DNA from: Musa acuminata AAA Group
Lineage: Eukaryota; Streptophyta; Magnoliopsida; Zingiberales; Musaceae
Assembly (NCBI RefSeq): GCF_036884655.1
Contig: NC_088347.1
Location: 13,264,001 to 13,328,000, forward strand
DNA: 64,000 nt
Direction: 5' to 3'
In this document: positions 12,203-25,167 of the stretch, in pieces
Layout: each line of letters opens with the position of its first letter
Numbering within the stretch: position 1 is the first letter of the stretch
Made by a program: the position numbers and the translations under genes
Notes under the pieces: model-generated
Database searches by the model: none
The model's input: the letters and a program-made list of their open reading frames with translations, nothing else
Told to the model about the DNA's origin: nothing

Positions 12203-12760
12203 CTTGTGCTTTCCTTTCTTTCTATTTTTTGGTGTGGTTTCTGTTTGTTTATTGCACTGGTTGCGAAGGAGGCGGAAGAAGAGAACTTCGAGTGTCTACA
12301 AAAAGAGGAAGGAGAAGAGCAGGAGAGACGTAGAATTGATCTGTCTCTCACTCTTTCGCTCTCTCGAACCTACGCACAAAACAGACACTCTTGGCTCTCT
12401 TCAGGCCTTCACTGCCAGTCGAGGAGGAGGGGAGGGTGGATGCACTTTTATGAGGGAGGAAGAAGGGGTTGGGGGGAAGCAGGTGGCCAGGCGGATTCCT
12501 GGGGACGCCACTCAAACCGGCGACTACCTTCGCGCGCGTCACTCGCTCCAGGTGCGCAGCGGTTTCGTGTCCAGTGTGTTGCGGAAAGGAGAGCGACGTA
12601 GAGGCGCGGCCATTCATCCATTTCCGGAGGAGGAGAGAGAGCCTTCTGGTTTCTATAATTTGAAGGGGAAGCCACCAGATCTGTTATTGGCCGAGCCATG
12701 CAACCGCACTGGATCGGACTGTCGTTTCCATAACAAAAACCCAGACTCTTGATCGGTCCG
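12203..12760 (-). promoter_or_regulatory. Leader and proximal promoter of the H+-ATPase gene
   Basis: On the minus strand a TATA-like CATAAAAG lies at 12445-12452, about 245 nt upstream of the ATG, suggesting a leader near 210 nt. No ATG occurs between that box and the start codon, so the first ATG is the one used. The leader is GA-rich on the coding strand (12341-12366). I see no intron in it. Confidence 0.5.
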
Positions 12761-14251
12761 ATCTATTAATTCGACTGCCTTTTTCCTTGATCATAATATC
12801 CTAAAAATATATATATTCTATATTAATTGTTAGATAAAAAGTTTTCTGTCATGATCACTTTTTTTTCAATCTTCTCATGGTATTAATTGTCAACCTATTT
12901 TTCTGTCAGTCAACTGAATGGAGTTTATATTTCTATCTTTCGGTAATCAAATTTCATGAAATCAAAGTTGCAGTATTTCACATTTATAATTTTCATATAA
13001 GAGTAATTTTTTATCTTTTAATATATTATATATATAATTTAATTTTTTAAATATTTATTTCGGATGTATGATCAAAACACTTGACGCAATGCGCCAAATC
13101 AATTAAGTATGCGGATTTACAACATAACTAAATTAGATTTAAGTTAATATCTATTTTCTAATCATGTCATCCTAAACTAGGGATGTGAATGGGGCAATAG
13201 GATTTTTTCATCTTAGTTCTCATCTCATCCCCATCATTCATTCTCATTCTATTCCTCATTTAGATGGAGTGTGGGCAGAGATAGGGAATCCCCATCGGGT
13301 GAAAAATTTACAAGATATTAATATTCTCTTAATTAATCTATTTTAATTTAAAAAATTAAATAAATTATTAATAAAAAATTAAAATTTATAAATAATAATA
13401 ATGATAGAGTGTTATTATTGAATATTGATGTTGTTTCATTTTATTTAATTGAATCAAATATCTTATAATTGATTTGTGATAGGCTAAATTCAAATTGATG
13501 TTGTTTCATTTGATTTAATTGATTTATAATTGATTTAAATTGATATAAATTGATTTAAATTGAAGGTGTTTCATTTGATTTAATTGAATCAAATATCTTA
13601 TAATAACCCAATCTAATTTGAATCAATCGAGTGGAACATTACAACCCAATGTCTAAATTCATATATTAATAGGACTAGGATAAGTGAGAAATTTTTTATC
13701 CATCTCTACCCTTACAATAAAATAAAATACTTCATTATTATCATTGTCCCATCTTCATTTATTTACAACCATGAATATGAGTAACACCTCTATTCTAAAC
13801 CATATTAATTTATACAAAAATCATCCAATTTTCATATAAAAAAACACCCATTTTAGAATCCAAACACTTGTGACACTTAATTGTTTGCACAAACTTCGCT
13901 TTCTGGCATATTGTTCTCCATCTCTTCCTGACATCGCTTTGAGTAGCTCAGCCAGTTGGAAGGAAGGGGACACGCTTGTTACATCAAACTTTCTTGCCTA
14001 CTGGGCTTAGATTAGAAGCATTAAGCCTAAATATATCAATTATTAAAAATAAAAAAATAATAATAGGATCATGTATAGCAAAATTAGGATTTTAAATCTT
14101 TTGTAAGATGATTAAGTGACCAAACTTCATCGACTTTGGCTCTACAATCTTAATAGTATTGATACGGATGTACTTTTCTAATAAACCCAATTAGTAAGAC
14201 CTAAACCTTTCCTAAAATCTATTTATGGTGATAATAATATGTTATTGTTGA
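12761..14251. other. AT-rich intergenic DNA
   Basis: No gene recognised. The stretch is very AT-rich with a short local repeat at 13425-13606. Around 13185-13315 there are G- and C-rich words (GTGAATGGGGCAA, CATCCCCATC) that may be an old transposon scrap, but I cannot place it. Confidence 0.5.
13425..13606. repeat. Short local tandem duplication, AT-rich
   Basis: Three partial copies of a unit containing TGTTTCATTTGATTTAATTG (first copy with one change) and ATCAAATATCTTATAAT, about 65-70 bp apart. Confidence 0.6.
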
Positions 14252-14820
14252 TATTGAATCTCGAATTTTGATGATAAAATCAATTGGTGAATTAATGATC
14301 TAATCCATATATTAAGATAAGTGATATAGGACTAATTACGATCACGAGAAAAGTAAAACAATTAAAGAAGAATCGAATGTTGGGCCAAAGTCAATGATCA
14401 AGCATCGGGCCGGATGAATCGGGAGATACACCGAAGGATCAGACGATGTAGTAAAAACTCACCGGAAGTTCATCGGGAGTTCATCGAAAGCTCACCGAAA
14501 GATCGCCGAGAATTCGTTAGAAGTTCACTAAGAGTTCAGTTGAACAATTGACGTGTCGAACAACTTAAATTACTTATATCGTAATTGTTTTAGCCTTAAC
14601 TATTATAGTTAGAACTTTAATTTGAATTAGTTTTGGGAGAAATCCTACTAACTCAATTAGGGGCCAACTCAGCCCTAAACATGGCTGAATTGGGCTAGTT
14701 GGATGGCTCATTTAGCCACTTAGAGCTACGTCAGGTGGTGGAACCACTTGAGGCTCAGCCTCCCAAGTGGTTTGGGTGATGGTACTATAGGAAAATCTAA
14801 GGGCGATATCACCTAAATGG
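14252..14820 (+). repeat. Truncated Sirevirus-like LTR (K), plus orientation
   Basis: Begins TATTGAATCTCGAATTTTG, the same start as the other plus-strand LTRs here (TGTTGAATCTC), and runs through the CACCGGAAGTTCATCGG region and a GGTGGTGGAACCACTTG palindrome. It stops before the TATA/R part. No PPT or coding region is attached, so it is a fragment. Confidence 0.65.
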
Positions 14821-15900
14821 TTGAAGAACAAAAAAATAAAAATCCTAAATTTCTCTAAGTGTTCATCATCGTGGGAAGATTGGTATACAAAATCTGCAAA
14901 ACCAAAAACCACGCGTGAGATAGTTGTGTTACATAGAGAGATCGTATATCCTTGAATCTCTACAGATCTATAGGAGTGGATGAAGGAGGTCGAGCATCCT
15001 TATCTCTAGTGGTGATCCACACAACAGGGCTGTAACGACACTCCTCAAATCTCCAAGCCTACTATTTGAGGAAGAGAAGGGGAGAGGAGAATAGGAGGTG
15101 ACAACTTAGAAGCCCTAGCCTATGGGCCTTTAGTTCCCTCCTATTTATAGAGGCCCCCAATTAACCCTAATGGATCCTACCCTATTGCATATTAGATATC
15201 TATCTAATTACCCAAGTCTCTTAGATTAGTGGGTCTCTACATAATAATATCTTATGAGCTCTTATTGGATCTCATCCATGGGATCCAATAATTCAGGGGT
15301 TTATTGGATATCCAATAAGATAGGGGCTCTAGCGGATATCTCATATCTGAACTTCTACTCGTCACAACACCTGCCATATGTGTATGACCCTCTAGGCCCA
15401 ACATCGAATTAGCCATGAGTCATACCTATCAGAACTCCTTCTAGTTTAGTGAATTATTATCTTCATAATAATTCACTCGATTGGTCAACTGCGAATGTAC
15501 TAAGCCACTACGTCGTAGTCCTCAGACGATACTGGGGAATTTAATCCTTTGGACATATCTATACTTAGTTACCATGTATCTATAGTCTCTCAACCATCTA
15601 ATATCCTAGAGACCATATATCGGGCATGGTGCTATTAGGCCCACACGGTTTCTCCTCGAGTCTCGCTCTAATTAGATTCTCCCAGAGAACTCTTTCTCTC
15701 TCAATCCGAATAACATTGTGTCATGCCCCATGAATTTAATTCTCATTTAGGAGATGTGAACCTCCCTCAAAATTGATAATATTATAATTCAACAAACAAT
15801 CTAGGATCCAAACACACATTTGAGGCCCATATGATGTTGCATTCATTTCATTATTATCCAAAGCGCACATAGAAATATATAACCAAAGCTTTGGATATCA
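14821..15900 (-). repeat. LTR-like sequence of a different retroelement
   Basis: No coding frame. Read on the minus strand it has a TATA box CTATAAATAGG near 15141-15151 in a CT-rich promoter-like context, and repeated GGATATCCAATAA-type words. It looks like an LTR of another family but I did not find its termini or partner. Confidence 0.4.
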
Positions 15901-17421
15901 TATCAAATACATAGAAGGTAAAATGGGATCATAACATAGTATGGTCCATCCATTTCTGAATGACTACCAAACATAAGTCTCCCATCTCTTCCACCCACAT
16001 CTGAGTGAAGTCATATGGGGCCAACAGAGCATCGCGGACTCTAAGCATAACTCCCTTTACCATTTCTAGCAAAGGTTCATATTTATCCCATAAACACCAG
16101 AGTATAAAAGGATAGTATTAACAATAAAATTTGGATATATCGGAAACACATGCGGAACAACGGAATGCATGTGCCTATACGAAGCATTGCGATACAAACA
16201 TGAGCTTTATATAATAAAATTAGGTATGTAAATAATTAAAAGACAAGAGTATATAGTAATTTAAAGTAATAATATAAAGCTTAACTAAAGTAAGAGTTTT
16301 TGCTGAAATCAAATTCCAAAGAGAAGAAACGAGAAGAGGCGAAATCGACCAAAGCTCGATTTTGACAAAATGTGAGAGACACATTATATGAATTATTTGG
16401 TTATCCAATTGTATTCTAATTTGTAAAAAATAGGTGTTATTCGAAAGATGTATCAATCTAGTTTTAGAAAAATCAAGGTTTGTATGAATTGGAGTTTATA
16501 ACAGGGAGTTACAAATAATTTTGTAGTAAAAGATCCGAAAGTATCAGATCTGTTTTACTAAATCCACAGGGTCAATGAGAACAGATGTTTCAGTTTGCAT
16601 TTGTATTCCAAAAGATTAAAAAAAGGTAAGAAAGAAAGAGTTTTGAGTCTAGTTTCTATTAAATTATACTTTGTATGAATCTGAGCTCAAAGTTATAAGT
16701 AGTTAAGCAACAAAAGGTCAGAAATTATAGTCCCTATTTTGCAGAATCTATAGGGTTAATTGAAACTGAAGTCTTAGTAGACATTTAAACTCTAAATTAT
16801 TCAATCTAGTTATCAAAATAAAGATTTTTTAGTCTAATTTCAAATGGATTAGGTTTGACTAAATCAAAATTTACCAAAAACCATTGCATAGAGGTCATAT
16901 TACAAAAAAATTACAGATTTATGGCTTTATATCAAAATGAAAGAAATGTTTAATGCTAAGCTAAAAACTTTTGAATTATGTAGAATTAAAATAAAAACAG
17001 AGATTAGGATTACTGTAGGATGGGATTAGAACACTTGTCTTAGAAAAGTTTGATTTCCAAATGTGGTAGCAAGTATCCCTCTTTTATTAAGTTTTCTTTT
17101 AATCTCTAATATAATTAACTTTGGCTAATAGGGTTGCAAGGTTGCAAGGTACTAAGCATGCATGAAAGGGGCTTATGTGTCATCCATAGAACCGACATGG
17201 GAGGCACCATACTTAGGTTAGCCAGTGACATATGTCCTCTATTTTTTTAAAACATAATATGAATCTTTGACAAATCATATCAATTTTCTAAGATTCACAT
17301 TTAGGTCGTTAGCCATAAACTTCTAATATAAAATTATTTAACACAAAAAAATTATTAGCTAATCCTCATATTTACAAACAAGCATCTAAATTTTTTTTTT
17401 TTAAAAATAGGGGATGCTACA
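15901..17421 (-). repeat. Probable 3' LTR region of a Ty3/gypsy element
   Basis: The right edge, read on the minus strand, is a terminus TGTAGCATCCCC at 17410-17421, next to a purine-rich GGATGAGAGAG. Upstream of that lies the gypsy chromodomain of the next entry. The distal boundary (perhaps near 16110) is not defined. The interior is AT-rich and non-coding. Confidence 0.45.
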
Positions 17422-17469
17422 CTCTCTCATCCTCAAAAGAAAAATTTAGTCCTTTAAATTTATCATACC

Positions 17470-17743
17470 TCATTCGATGAAAAGATGAGGATAAGCTTTT
17501 TTCATTTCTTCCTTCAGCTCCCAAGTTGTTTCCTCCCTAGAATGATATCTCCAAATCACTTTAACTAGAGGGATGATCCGATTCCTTATGATCCTTTCCT
17601 TCTTATCAACAATCTGAGTAGGCTTTTCCACATAAGATAAGTCTTTATCGATCACCATCGGCTCATACTTAATAACATGAGAGGGATCAAGAATGCACTT
17701 TCTGATCATTAAAACATGAAATATATCATGGATATGGCATAAC
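17470..17743 (-). pseudogene. Ty3/gypsy integrase C-terminus with chromodomain-like tail, fragment
   Basis: One open frame reads CHIHDIFHVLMIRKCILDPSHV and ends VIWRYHSREETTWELKEEM then KKAYPHLFIE-stop. The FHV..LRK..PDPSHV block and the W..H...E.TWE.E..M...YP.LF block are typical of the end of chromovirus (Del/Tekay-type) pol. The frame is cut at 17743 by insertion of LTR A, so the rest of that gypsy element is missing here. Confidence 0.8.
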
Positions 17744-19124
17744 TGTTAGGATCAAGAGCGGCACTAAGAGGGGGTGAATTAGTATAGTGAAAAACTTTTT
17801 CGATTTCAGAAAATCTTTCGTACGTTCGAAGGAAATCGATTCGGAAAGATAGTAACTTTAAAATGTAAGAGAGCATGAAAGCAATATGAGGAGAAGAAGC
17901 ACTTTGCTATGAAATGATTTGTAATTAAAGAAGATTACTTAAAACAAAATGTAAACTAGATTTAGAGTGGTTCGGTTAATGTGACCTACATCCACTTTCA
18001 GATTCCTCCTCTGACAAGGTCTTCGGTGTCCACTAAAGGCCTTCCTTCAATAGGTGAAGACCAACCACCTTTTTTACAATGTTTTCTCCTTTTCACGGGT
18101 TTAGGAGAGAACCATTACAAGTCTCACTTCCTCTCTTGAATGATCTTAACATTTAGAAAGGGAGGAGGAGAACTCTAGCACTTTTACAACTCTTTAACAC
18201 TTCAAAGACTCAAGAATATATCAAGTTTTCATACCCTTTCATGCAAAAAAGGGTAGTATATTTATAGACCCCAATGACTTTCAAAAATAGAGCCAAGAAG
18301 TGTCTCATCTCGGATTTCTAGGGTACTGGCGGTACCATAACCATTACTGGGCGGTACTACCACCTAACACCTGACATTAGGTAGTACTATCGCTCAGTTT
18401 GGATGGTACCACCGCCTGACAGAGCTCGAAGACTAAGCTCTAGTGGTACCATCGCTTGACAGGGGCGGTACCACCGCCGACAACAATAACTATCGGTGGT
18501 ACCACGACCTAGTAGGGGTGGTACCACCACCTAGAATTCCTGGAAGACCGAGTCTCCCAAGCGGTGCCACCGTTAGCCCTAGTGGTGCCACCATCGGGCA
18601 AAAATTTATGGGCCAAATGGGTTGCTCTATTCAGCCTGATTTAGCCCTATTAAGGGCCTAGTTGGCCCCTAATTAAGTTAGTGGGATTACCACCCAATCC
18701 TAACTTAATTTACACTCTGACTATGACAACTAAGACATGTTTACTGCACTTCTTGTTCTGGTACGTCAATCACTCTTCCGACGAGCTTCCAGCGTACTTC
18801 CGGCGAACATCCGATAAACTCTCGGCAATGCTCTCGGTGGACTCCCAACAAGCTCTTAGACTTTGTGATGATCTTCTTGGTGAGTTCCGACAAGCTTTTA
18901 TGGCAAGCTCCTAGACTTTTCGGTTGGTTCCTGCAGAACTTCCAATGAACATCCGAACTTCCGACGAACTCTCTAACACCCAACATGATCTCAATCTTGA
19001 CTCCGACACAACACCTACTTTCCATCTTACTGCCATCGTAGTTAATCCTGCACACTTTTCTCAATATATAGATTAGATCAAACAAATTATAATTGACTTC
19101 ATCATTAAAATTTGAGATTCAACA
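17744..19124 (-). repeat. LTR A (3' LTR), 1381 bp
   Basis: Starts TGTTAGGATCAAGAGC and ends GAGATTCAACA, the family termini. It holds a GTACCACC-type palindromic array at about 18316-18600 and a TATA box (minus strand TATAAATATA) at 18251-18263. The PPT follows at 19125. Confidence 0.85.
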
Positions 19125-20640
19125 ATCTTTCCCTTTTTGATGATGACAATCAATTGATGATAGAGTTAATCTTAACTCCCCCTATCTATATGTCATACTT
19201 GAGAAAAGTTATTCTTGAATTCAAGGCCTTTGAATTTAAGAGACATATTGATAAGTTAAGTTCATTTAATCTTATCAATACACACATCATGATTCCTATC
19301 ATGATATAACATTCTTAAAATGATGTCAAGGCATGACATCCATTTTTAAGTCTGATATTTCAAATATAAAAGTTGACAAAGATTGTAATTCATCGTTCTA
19401 TGACAAGATATTAATTTGTAAAATTACAAGTTAAGCTCTAGATATCTTATCATAATGAAGAAAGTTTATCAAGCAAACATTTCAAGTATATATGATGAAA
19501 TACATTGCATACATTTGTCATCAATTTACCATATTTTAGTATTATTTCTCCCCCTTTGTCATCAACAAAAAGGAGAACAATTCAACAATGCAAGTATGGT
19601 AAAAATTTATGTCACATTTCAAATTATAAAGAAATTCATACCATCATATTTCAAGCATTCATAACATGGTATCATTCAAAAGTTCTCACATTAAAAGTTA
19701 TAAAAGTTCTCATATTTCAAGCTTTCATCAACTTCTCCCTTTTTATTTTTCATAAAAACTTCGCATGAAGAAGGAGAGTAAGGAGGAAAATCCATTGAGA
19801 ACCAACTTTGTGAAATGATTTGAATGAAGTTAAAAACAATAAAAGAGCTTCATTAAATCATGCTTCAATTTTCACAAGGATCAAGATATTCATGTGAAAT
19901 TAAATCCTCACTCTTGCAAGTATTCATTTAAAAAAAAATTCTTCTTTCATTAAGAAAGAATTCATGTGAAAGAGTCATCATATTAAGGATAAAAGAAATT
20001 CCAATAAAAGAAATTTCATGAATGATCATATCAAATCCATTTCTCATTAAAAATTCACAAGTGATAAATCTGAGAGAGATGCATTTGTCAATGACTTCTA
20101 TGTATAAAAAATCATTAAGTGATGAAGTATAGATATGAAATAAACTTGATATGGCATAGACTCATGAAAGCTCCATTCAAGAAATCCATTAAGTGAAAGA
20201 TAATCCAGAAAAGATATACATTCAATTCATGCATTCGTAAAATGTTTTATCATAGCTTTTTACTTGCATGAGACAAAATCATTAGTGCTTTGTAGTACTC
20301 GAAGATTAAGAATCCGATGTATGATTAAAACTTATCAATATTAAATAGAAATCATGATCATGAAAGTAAACATGATATTGCATCATTGTATGATAACATG
20401 CTCATAATCATAGAAACTTTTAGCATCAAGGCACAAAATTTCCAACTTCAAAGTAAACATGTTATTGAGGCACACAACCTTATCATCATGTAAAATTTGC
20501 ATCATAAAATTATCAGCATAGAATTTAAATGATTGATCAAAGAATCAAGAAAGTCCAAAAATAAAATTTAACAAATTCATGCATTCGGACATATTAACAT
20601 TCCTAACTCTCTTCTAATAAAATCAAATTGTTCTTCACTT
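19125..20640 (-). other. Element A PPT and AT-rich spacer
   Basis: The PPT (minus strand AAAAAGGGAAAGAT) is at 19125-19138. A second PPT-like CTCCCCCTTTGTCATCAAC is near 19548. The rest is AT-rich with no credible gene. No envelope-like frame can be supported. Confidence 0.65.
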
Positions 20641-23370
20641 AAAGGCTTTGTAAAAATATCGACTAATTAATGTTTTGTATCAATAAACTCTAGGATTACA
20701 TCATGATTAGTGATATGATCTAGTATAAAGTGATGTCTAATGTCAATATGTTTTGTTTTAAAGTGTTGAGTAGGATTTTTTGTTAAACATATTGCACTTG
20801 TGTTATCACATTTTATGGGGATATTTTTAGGATGAATCTTATAATCCTCTAAAGTATTTTTCATCTACACAACTTGTGTACAGCATACACTAGCTGCAAT
20901 GTACTCAGCTTCGGTTGTAGATAGTGCAACCGAGTTTTGTTTCTTGGATGACCAAGAAACAAGTGCATGTCCTAAAAATTGACATGTTCCTGAACTGCTT
21001 TTTCTATCTAATCTATATCCAGCAAAATCCGCATCAACATAAGCAATTAGCTCAAAGTTTTTGGATTTTGGATATTATAATTCTAGATTTGTGGTTCCTT
21101 TAAGATATCTAAGTATTCTCTTAACTACTTTAAGATGAGATATCTTAGGATTATATTAAAACCTAGCACAAAGTCCTATACTAAATATGATATCTGGTCT
21201 AGTTGTAGTGAGATAAAATAAACTTCCTATCATAACCCTATAAGCTTTTTGATCAAAGCTTTCTCCACTTTCATCAATTTCTAACTTAGTGGAGGTGCTC
21301 ATAGGAGTGTTGATAACCTTTGAGCTATCCATATTAAACCTTTTTAGTAAATCTAAGGCATATTTTGTTTGACTAAGAAATATACCATTACTTAGTTGTT
21401 TGATTTGTAAGCCCAAAAAGAAAGTTAATTCCCCCGTCAAACTCATTTCAAATTCAAGACTCATACTTTTAGCAAATGACTTACATAGAGATTCATTCGT
21501 AGAACCGAAAATGATATCATTAACATAAATTTAAAAAATAAGAAAATTATTTTCAAAATTTTGATAAACAATGTAGTATCGACCTTACCTTTAGAGAAAT
21601 TATTTTCAATAAGAAATGAACTAAGTCTCTCATACCAAGCTCTTGGGGCTTGTTTTAAACCATAGAGACCTTTAGTCAATTTAAACACATGATTAGGGAA
21701 ACTATCATTCTCAAATCTGGGAGGTTGTTTAACATAAACTTCTTTGGAAATAAAGCCATTGAGAAAAGTACTTTTAACATCAATTTGAAATAACTTAAAA
21801 TTATTACTATTAGTATAGGCAAGGAGCATCATTATGGCTTCTAATCAAGCCATAAGAGTAAATGTTTCTTCGTAATTGATACCTTCTTCTTGGTTGAAAC
21901 CTTTGGCCACTAATCTAGCCTTATTTCTAATCATGATACCAGATCCATCTTGCTTGTTTCTAAAGACCCATTTAGTACCAATAACTAAATGGTCATTTGG
22001 CCTAGGAACAAGCTTCAATACCTCATTTCTCTCAAATTGATTTAACTCATCTTGCATTACAATGATAATGAATCATCTTTCATTGTCTCATCAATGCATT
22101 TAGGTTCAATTTGGGAGAGAAAAGCGACGTTGGCACAAAATTTTTTAAGAAAAGAATGTATTTGAACCCCTTTCGATGTGTCTCCTATGATTAGCCCCTT
22201 AGCATGAGTATCTACATACTTCCAATCCTTGGGTAAGGATGTTTTGGAAGTAGATGCATCCAAGTTGCTAGATGGAGAAAGGGTTTCATTTAAATTCAAA
22301 GCATCAAAATTAACATCATCATCAAAATCATTTTTCTTAATTTCGAAAACCTCATTAAAAACAACATGAATGGATTCTTCTATAATCAAAGTTCTTTTAT
22401 TAAAGATACAAAATGCTTTAGAAATAGAAGAATAGCCAAGAAAAATTCCTTGATCGGAATTAGCATCAAATTTTCCTAAGATATCTTTTTCATTCAAGAT
22501 AAAACACTTACACCCAAAAAGTTTAAAATATGAAATATTGGGTTTTTTGTTGTTCCACAACTCATAAAAAGTTTTGGTGAGTAAGGATCTTACTAGAACT
22601 CTATTCATGACATAGCATGCTATATTTATGGCTTCAACCTAAAAATATTTGGGTAGGCTATGCTCATTCAACATGGTTCTTGCCATTTCTTGTAAATTTC
22701 TATCCTTTCTTTCTACTACATTTTGTTGAGGATTTCTTGGAGTAGAGAAGTTATGGTTATATCCATTAGATTGATAAAATTATTGGAAATCACTGTTTTG
22801 AAATTCACCACCGTGATCATTTCCGATTGACAAAATCATAAAACCCTTTTCATTTTGAACAAGTTTACAAAACTTAGAGAAAAACCTAAAGCATTCACTT
22901 TTGGGTGCCAAAAAATAAGTCCATGTATATCTACTATAATCATCCATGATGACAAATGCGCATTTGCTACCTCCTAGGCTTGATGTAGCAATTGGTCCGA
23001 ACAAGTTTATATGGATCAATTGCAAAGGTCTAGAGGTTATTTGGTTCTTAGGTTTGAAGTTACATTTTATTTGTTTTCCTAATTAACAAGTATCACACAC
23101 ATTATCTTTGACGAACTTATACGAGAAATTCCTCTTACAAGTTCTTTAGATAAAATTTGGATGATTAGTTTCATGCTAGCATGACCTAATCTCCTATGCC
23201 AAAGCCAAGCATCGTCATTCAAAACCGAAAAACACATTTCATTGCAAAGATCATTAATGTCAATGGTGTATACATTATTTTATTTTAATACAATTATAGA
23301 TGTGTTTTTGTGTGGTTTTTCAATAATACAAGCATTAGATTCAAATTTAATAATATATCTTTTATCACAC
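20640..23370 (-). pseudogene. Element A pol remnant: integrase, RT, RNase H
   Basis: RNase H with TKHIDIRHHF is at 20667-20864. Late RT with ELTFFLGLQIKQ is at 21156-21464. RT with GLYGLKQAPRAWYERL is at 21461-21832. Early RT with GTKWVFRNKQDGSG and KARLVAKGFNQEEGINYEET is at 21845-22057. Integrase pieces are at 22057-22608 (YFKLFGCKCF) and 22780-23025 (DDYSRYTW). A zinc-finger-type WHRRLGHAS lies near 23200. These residues fit the Sirevirus branch of copia. Frames are broken by stops and shifts, including at the RT active site near 21515-21540. Confidence 0.85.
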
Positions 23371-24470
23371 AATTGACTTCTTCTCTTACAAGACAACACA
23401 TACATGCAGCAACTTCTATTGATTTCTATCAAACCTTTGCTGCCATCTACCATAGATCTAAAACTTTCATCTATGGCCCTAAAACTCTACCAGACCTCAC
23501 CCTCAAACTGCACCCAAAACAGCCACAAAACAAGCCTAAATCGCAACCTATATCCACTGATCCACCAACCGTTTCGACCATCACTTCTCTCAACCTATAC
23601 ATGCCTCTAACCCAACAACAAAAGAGAGATCTTAACATCACATATTTGGAGGCATATACTATGGCATCTAAGGAGGCAATCAATGCTAAATTCGAAGCCT
23701 TCGTGGTGCGAATGGAGAATAAGATTTAGATGCTCTTTACCGAACTTAGATTGAGCCGACCACTAAGCCCGAAGAAATCACATCAAGGAGAGAGCTTTGC
23801 CCAATCGCACCAAGCCCAAAGAGATGACTTTCAAGAGAGGGGAGGCTCTATGACTGACCCCAACTATCCATGTATAAGAGTGGACTTCCCTAGATGGGAA
23901 GAAGGAGACCCGATTAGTTGGATCTCGCACGCGGAGTGATATTTTTGGTACTATAAAATTACGGACGCATTATGATAGAAATTACAAATATATATCTTGA
24001 AGGGGATGCCATACAGTGGTTTGAATGGTTAGAATACACATGAAGTCCTCTAATGACAATAATTCAAAGAAGGACTCTTGATTCGCTTCGGACCAATCGA
24101 TTACGAGAACACTAGCGGATAACTAGCAAAGATCCGACAAGCCTCCACCATTCAGGAGTACCAAACCAGGTTTAAAAGGTTATCTAATCAAACTCATGAT
24201 TGGTCTAAAAAATTACTATTGGGGATCTTTATTGAGGGCTTGAAGTCGGAGATCCGGGGAGAAGTTAAAGTGCGACAATCGTACATGCTTATGACAGCCA
24301 TCTCTTTCGCACGATTTCAAGAGAAGAGATTGAACCATGAAGACCGGAGGACTAGCATCGCTCCTCGACCAACAATTCTAAAGTCCTCAGTTCCCTCTAC
24401 TATCGACCGAGTACCTGCACCAAAAAGGTTGATAAGAGAAGAGCTTCGGGAGCGATATACGAAGGGGTAA
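23371..24470 (+). pseudogene. Gypsy copy 1 gag, broken
   Basis: Recognisable gag blocks are MASKEAINAKFEAF, VDFPRWEEGDPISWISHAE and LLGIFIEGLKSEIRGEVKVRQ, spread over at least three frames with stops (for example TAG after MENKI near 23727 and TGA after SHAE near 23938). Confidence 0.75.
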
Positions 24471-24530
24471 TGTTGGCACTACGATGAGCCATGGAGCCAT
24501 GAGCATTGTTGTAGTAAAGGGAGACTTCTT

Positions 24531-24851
24531 ATGATTGAAGCAGTAGAAGAAGAGGTCATTGAACATCCAGAAGAGAGCCTTGAACATGAAGAAGAAGATA
24601 TGGAAGAAGACCCACAATCGACCGATGTTACAGTACATGCACTAGCTGGCTACTCAAACCTGCAAACGATGAAAGTTGGAGGCCTTCTCAAACAACAACC
24701 GATCACTGTTCTCATTGACATGGGCTACACTAATAACTTCCTAAATAGTAAGGTTGCAACTCAGATGAGACTCCATATCGAAGGTTGCAGCAAGTCTGAT
24801 ATAAAGGTCGCCGATGATAGAACCCTAAAGTGCGACCAAACATTCCCGTGA
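24531..24851 (+). pseudogene. Gypsy copy 1 aspartic protease region, catalytic motif lost
   Basis: This reads HALAGYSNLQTMKVGGLLK then ITVLIDMGYTNNFLNSKV. The active-site triad expected as DTGS is DMGY here, so the Asp is kept but the motif is broken. Gypsy copy 2 keeps DTGS at the same place. A stop follows at 24849-24851. Confidence 0.75.
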
Positions 24852-25167
24852 GTGAAACTGTTGCTATAGGACCAAGAGATAATTGCATATTTCTTTCTCC
24901 TCCCTCTTGATGATCATGAGGCCATGCTCAGAATTAAATGGTTGATGATATTTGGTGATGTTTTTTAAAATTTTATGAAGCTAATTATGAAATTTTACAG
25001 TAAGGAGAAATAGGTGATACTATATGGGAAACGTAGGGGCGACGTAATGATGATTTGCACACAACAAATGGAGAGTTTTGCATAAAGCATTCAGCAGATT
25101 TTTGGTATAACTTGAGTAGCAAAGTAAGGGAGAGCCAATAGAATTTGATGATCCAAATCTACTTCCT

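Larger units (their letters stand above)
17744..23370 (-). mobile_element. Sirevirus-like copia element A, 3' part only (keeps pol)
   Basis: It consists of the 3' LTR (17744-19124), PPT, a non-coding spacer, then RNase H, RT and integrase on the minus strand. Gag, protease and the 5' LTR are missing. The sequence switches at about 23370 to a plus-strand gypsy gag. Compared with elements BC, EF and J, its LTR is short and its spacer lacks the GCTAGC array. Confidence 0.82.

Noticed and set aside
13941..13963. tRNA-like A-box sequence TAGCTCAGCCAGTTGG
   Set aside because: No matching B box, acceptor stem or cloverleaf could be found nearby.
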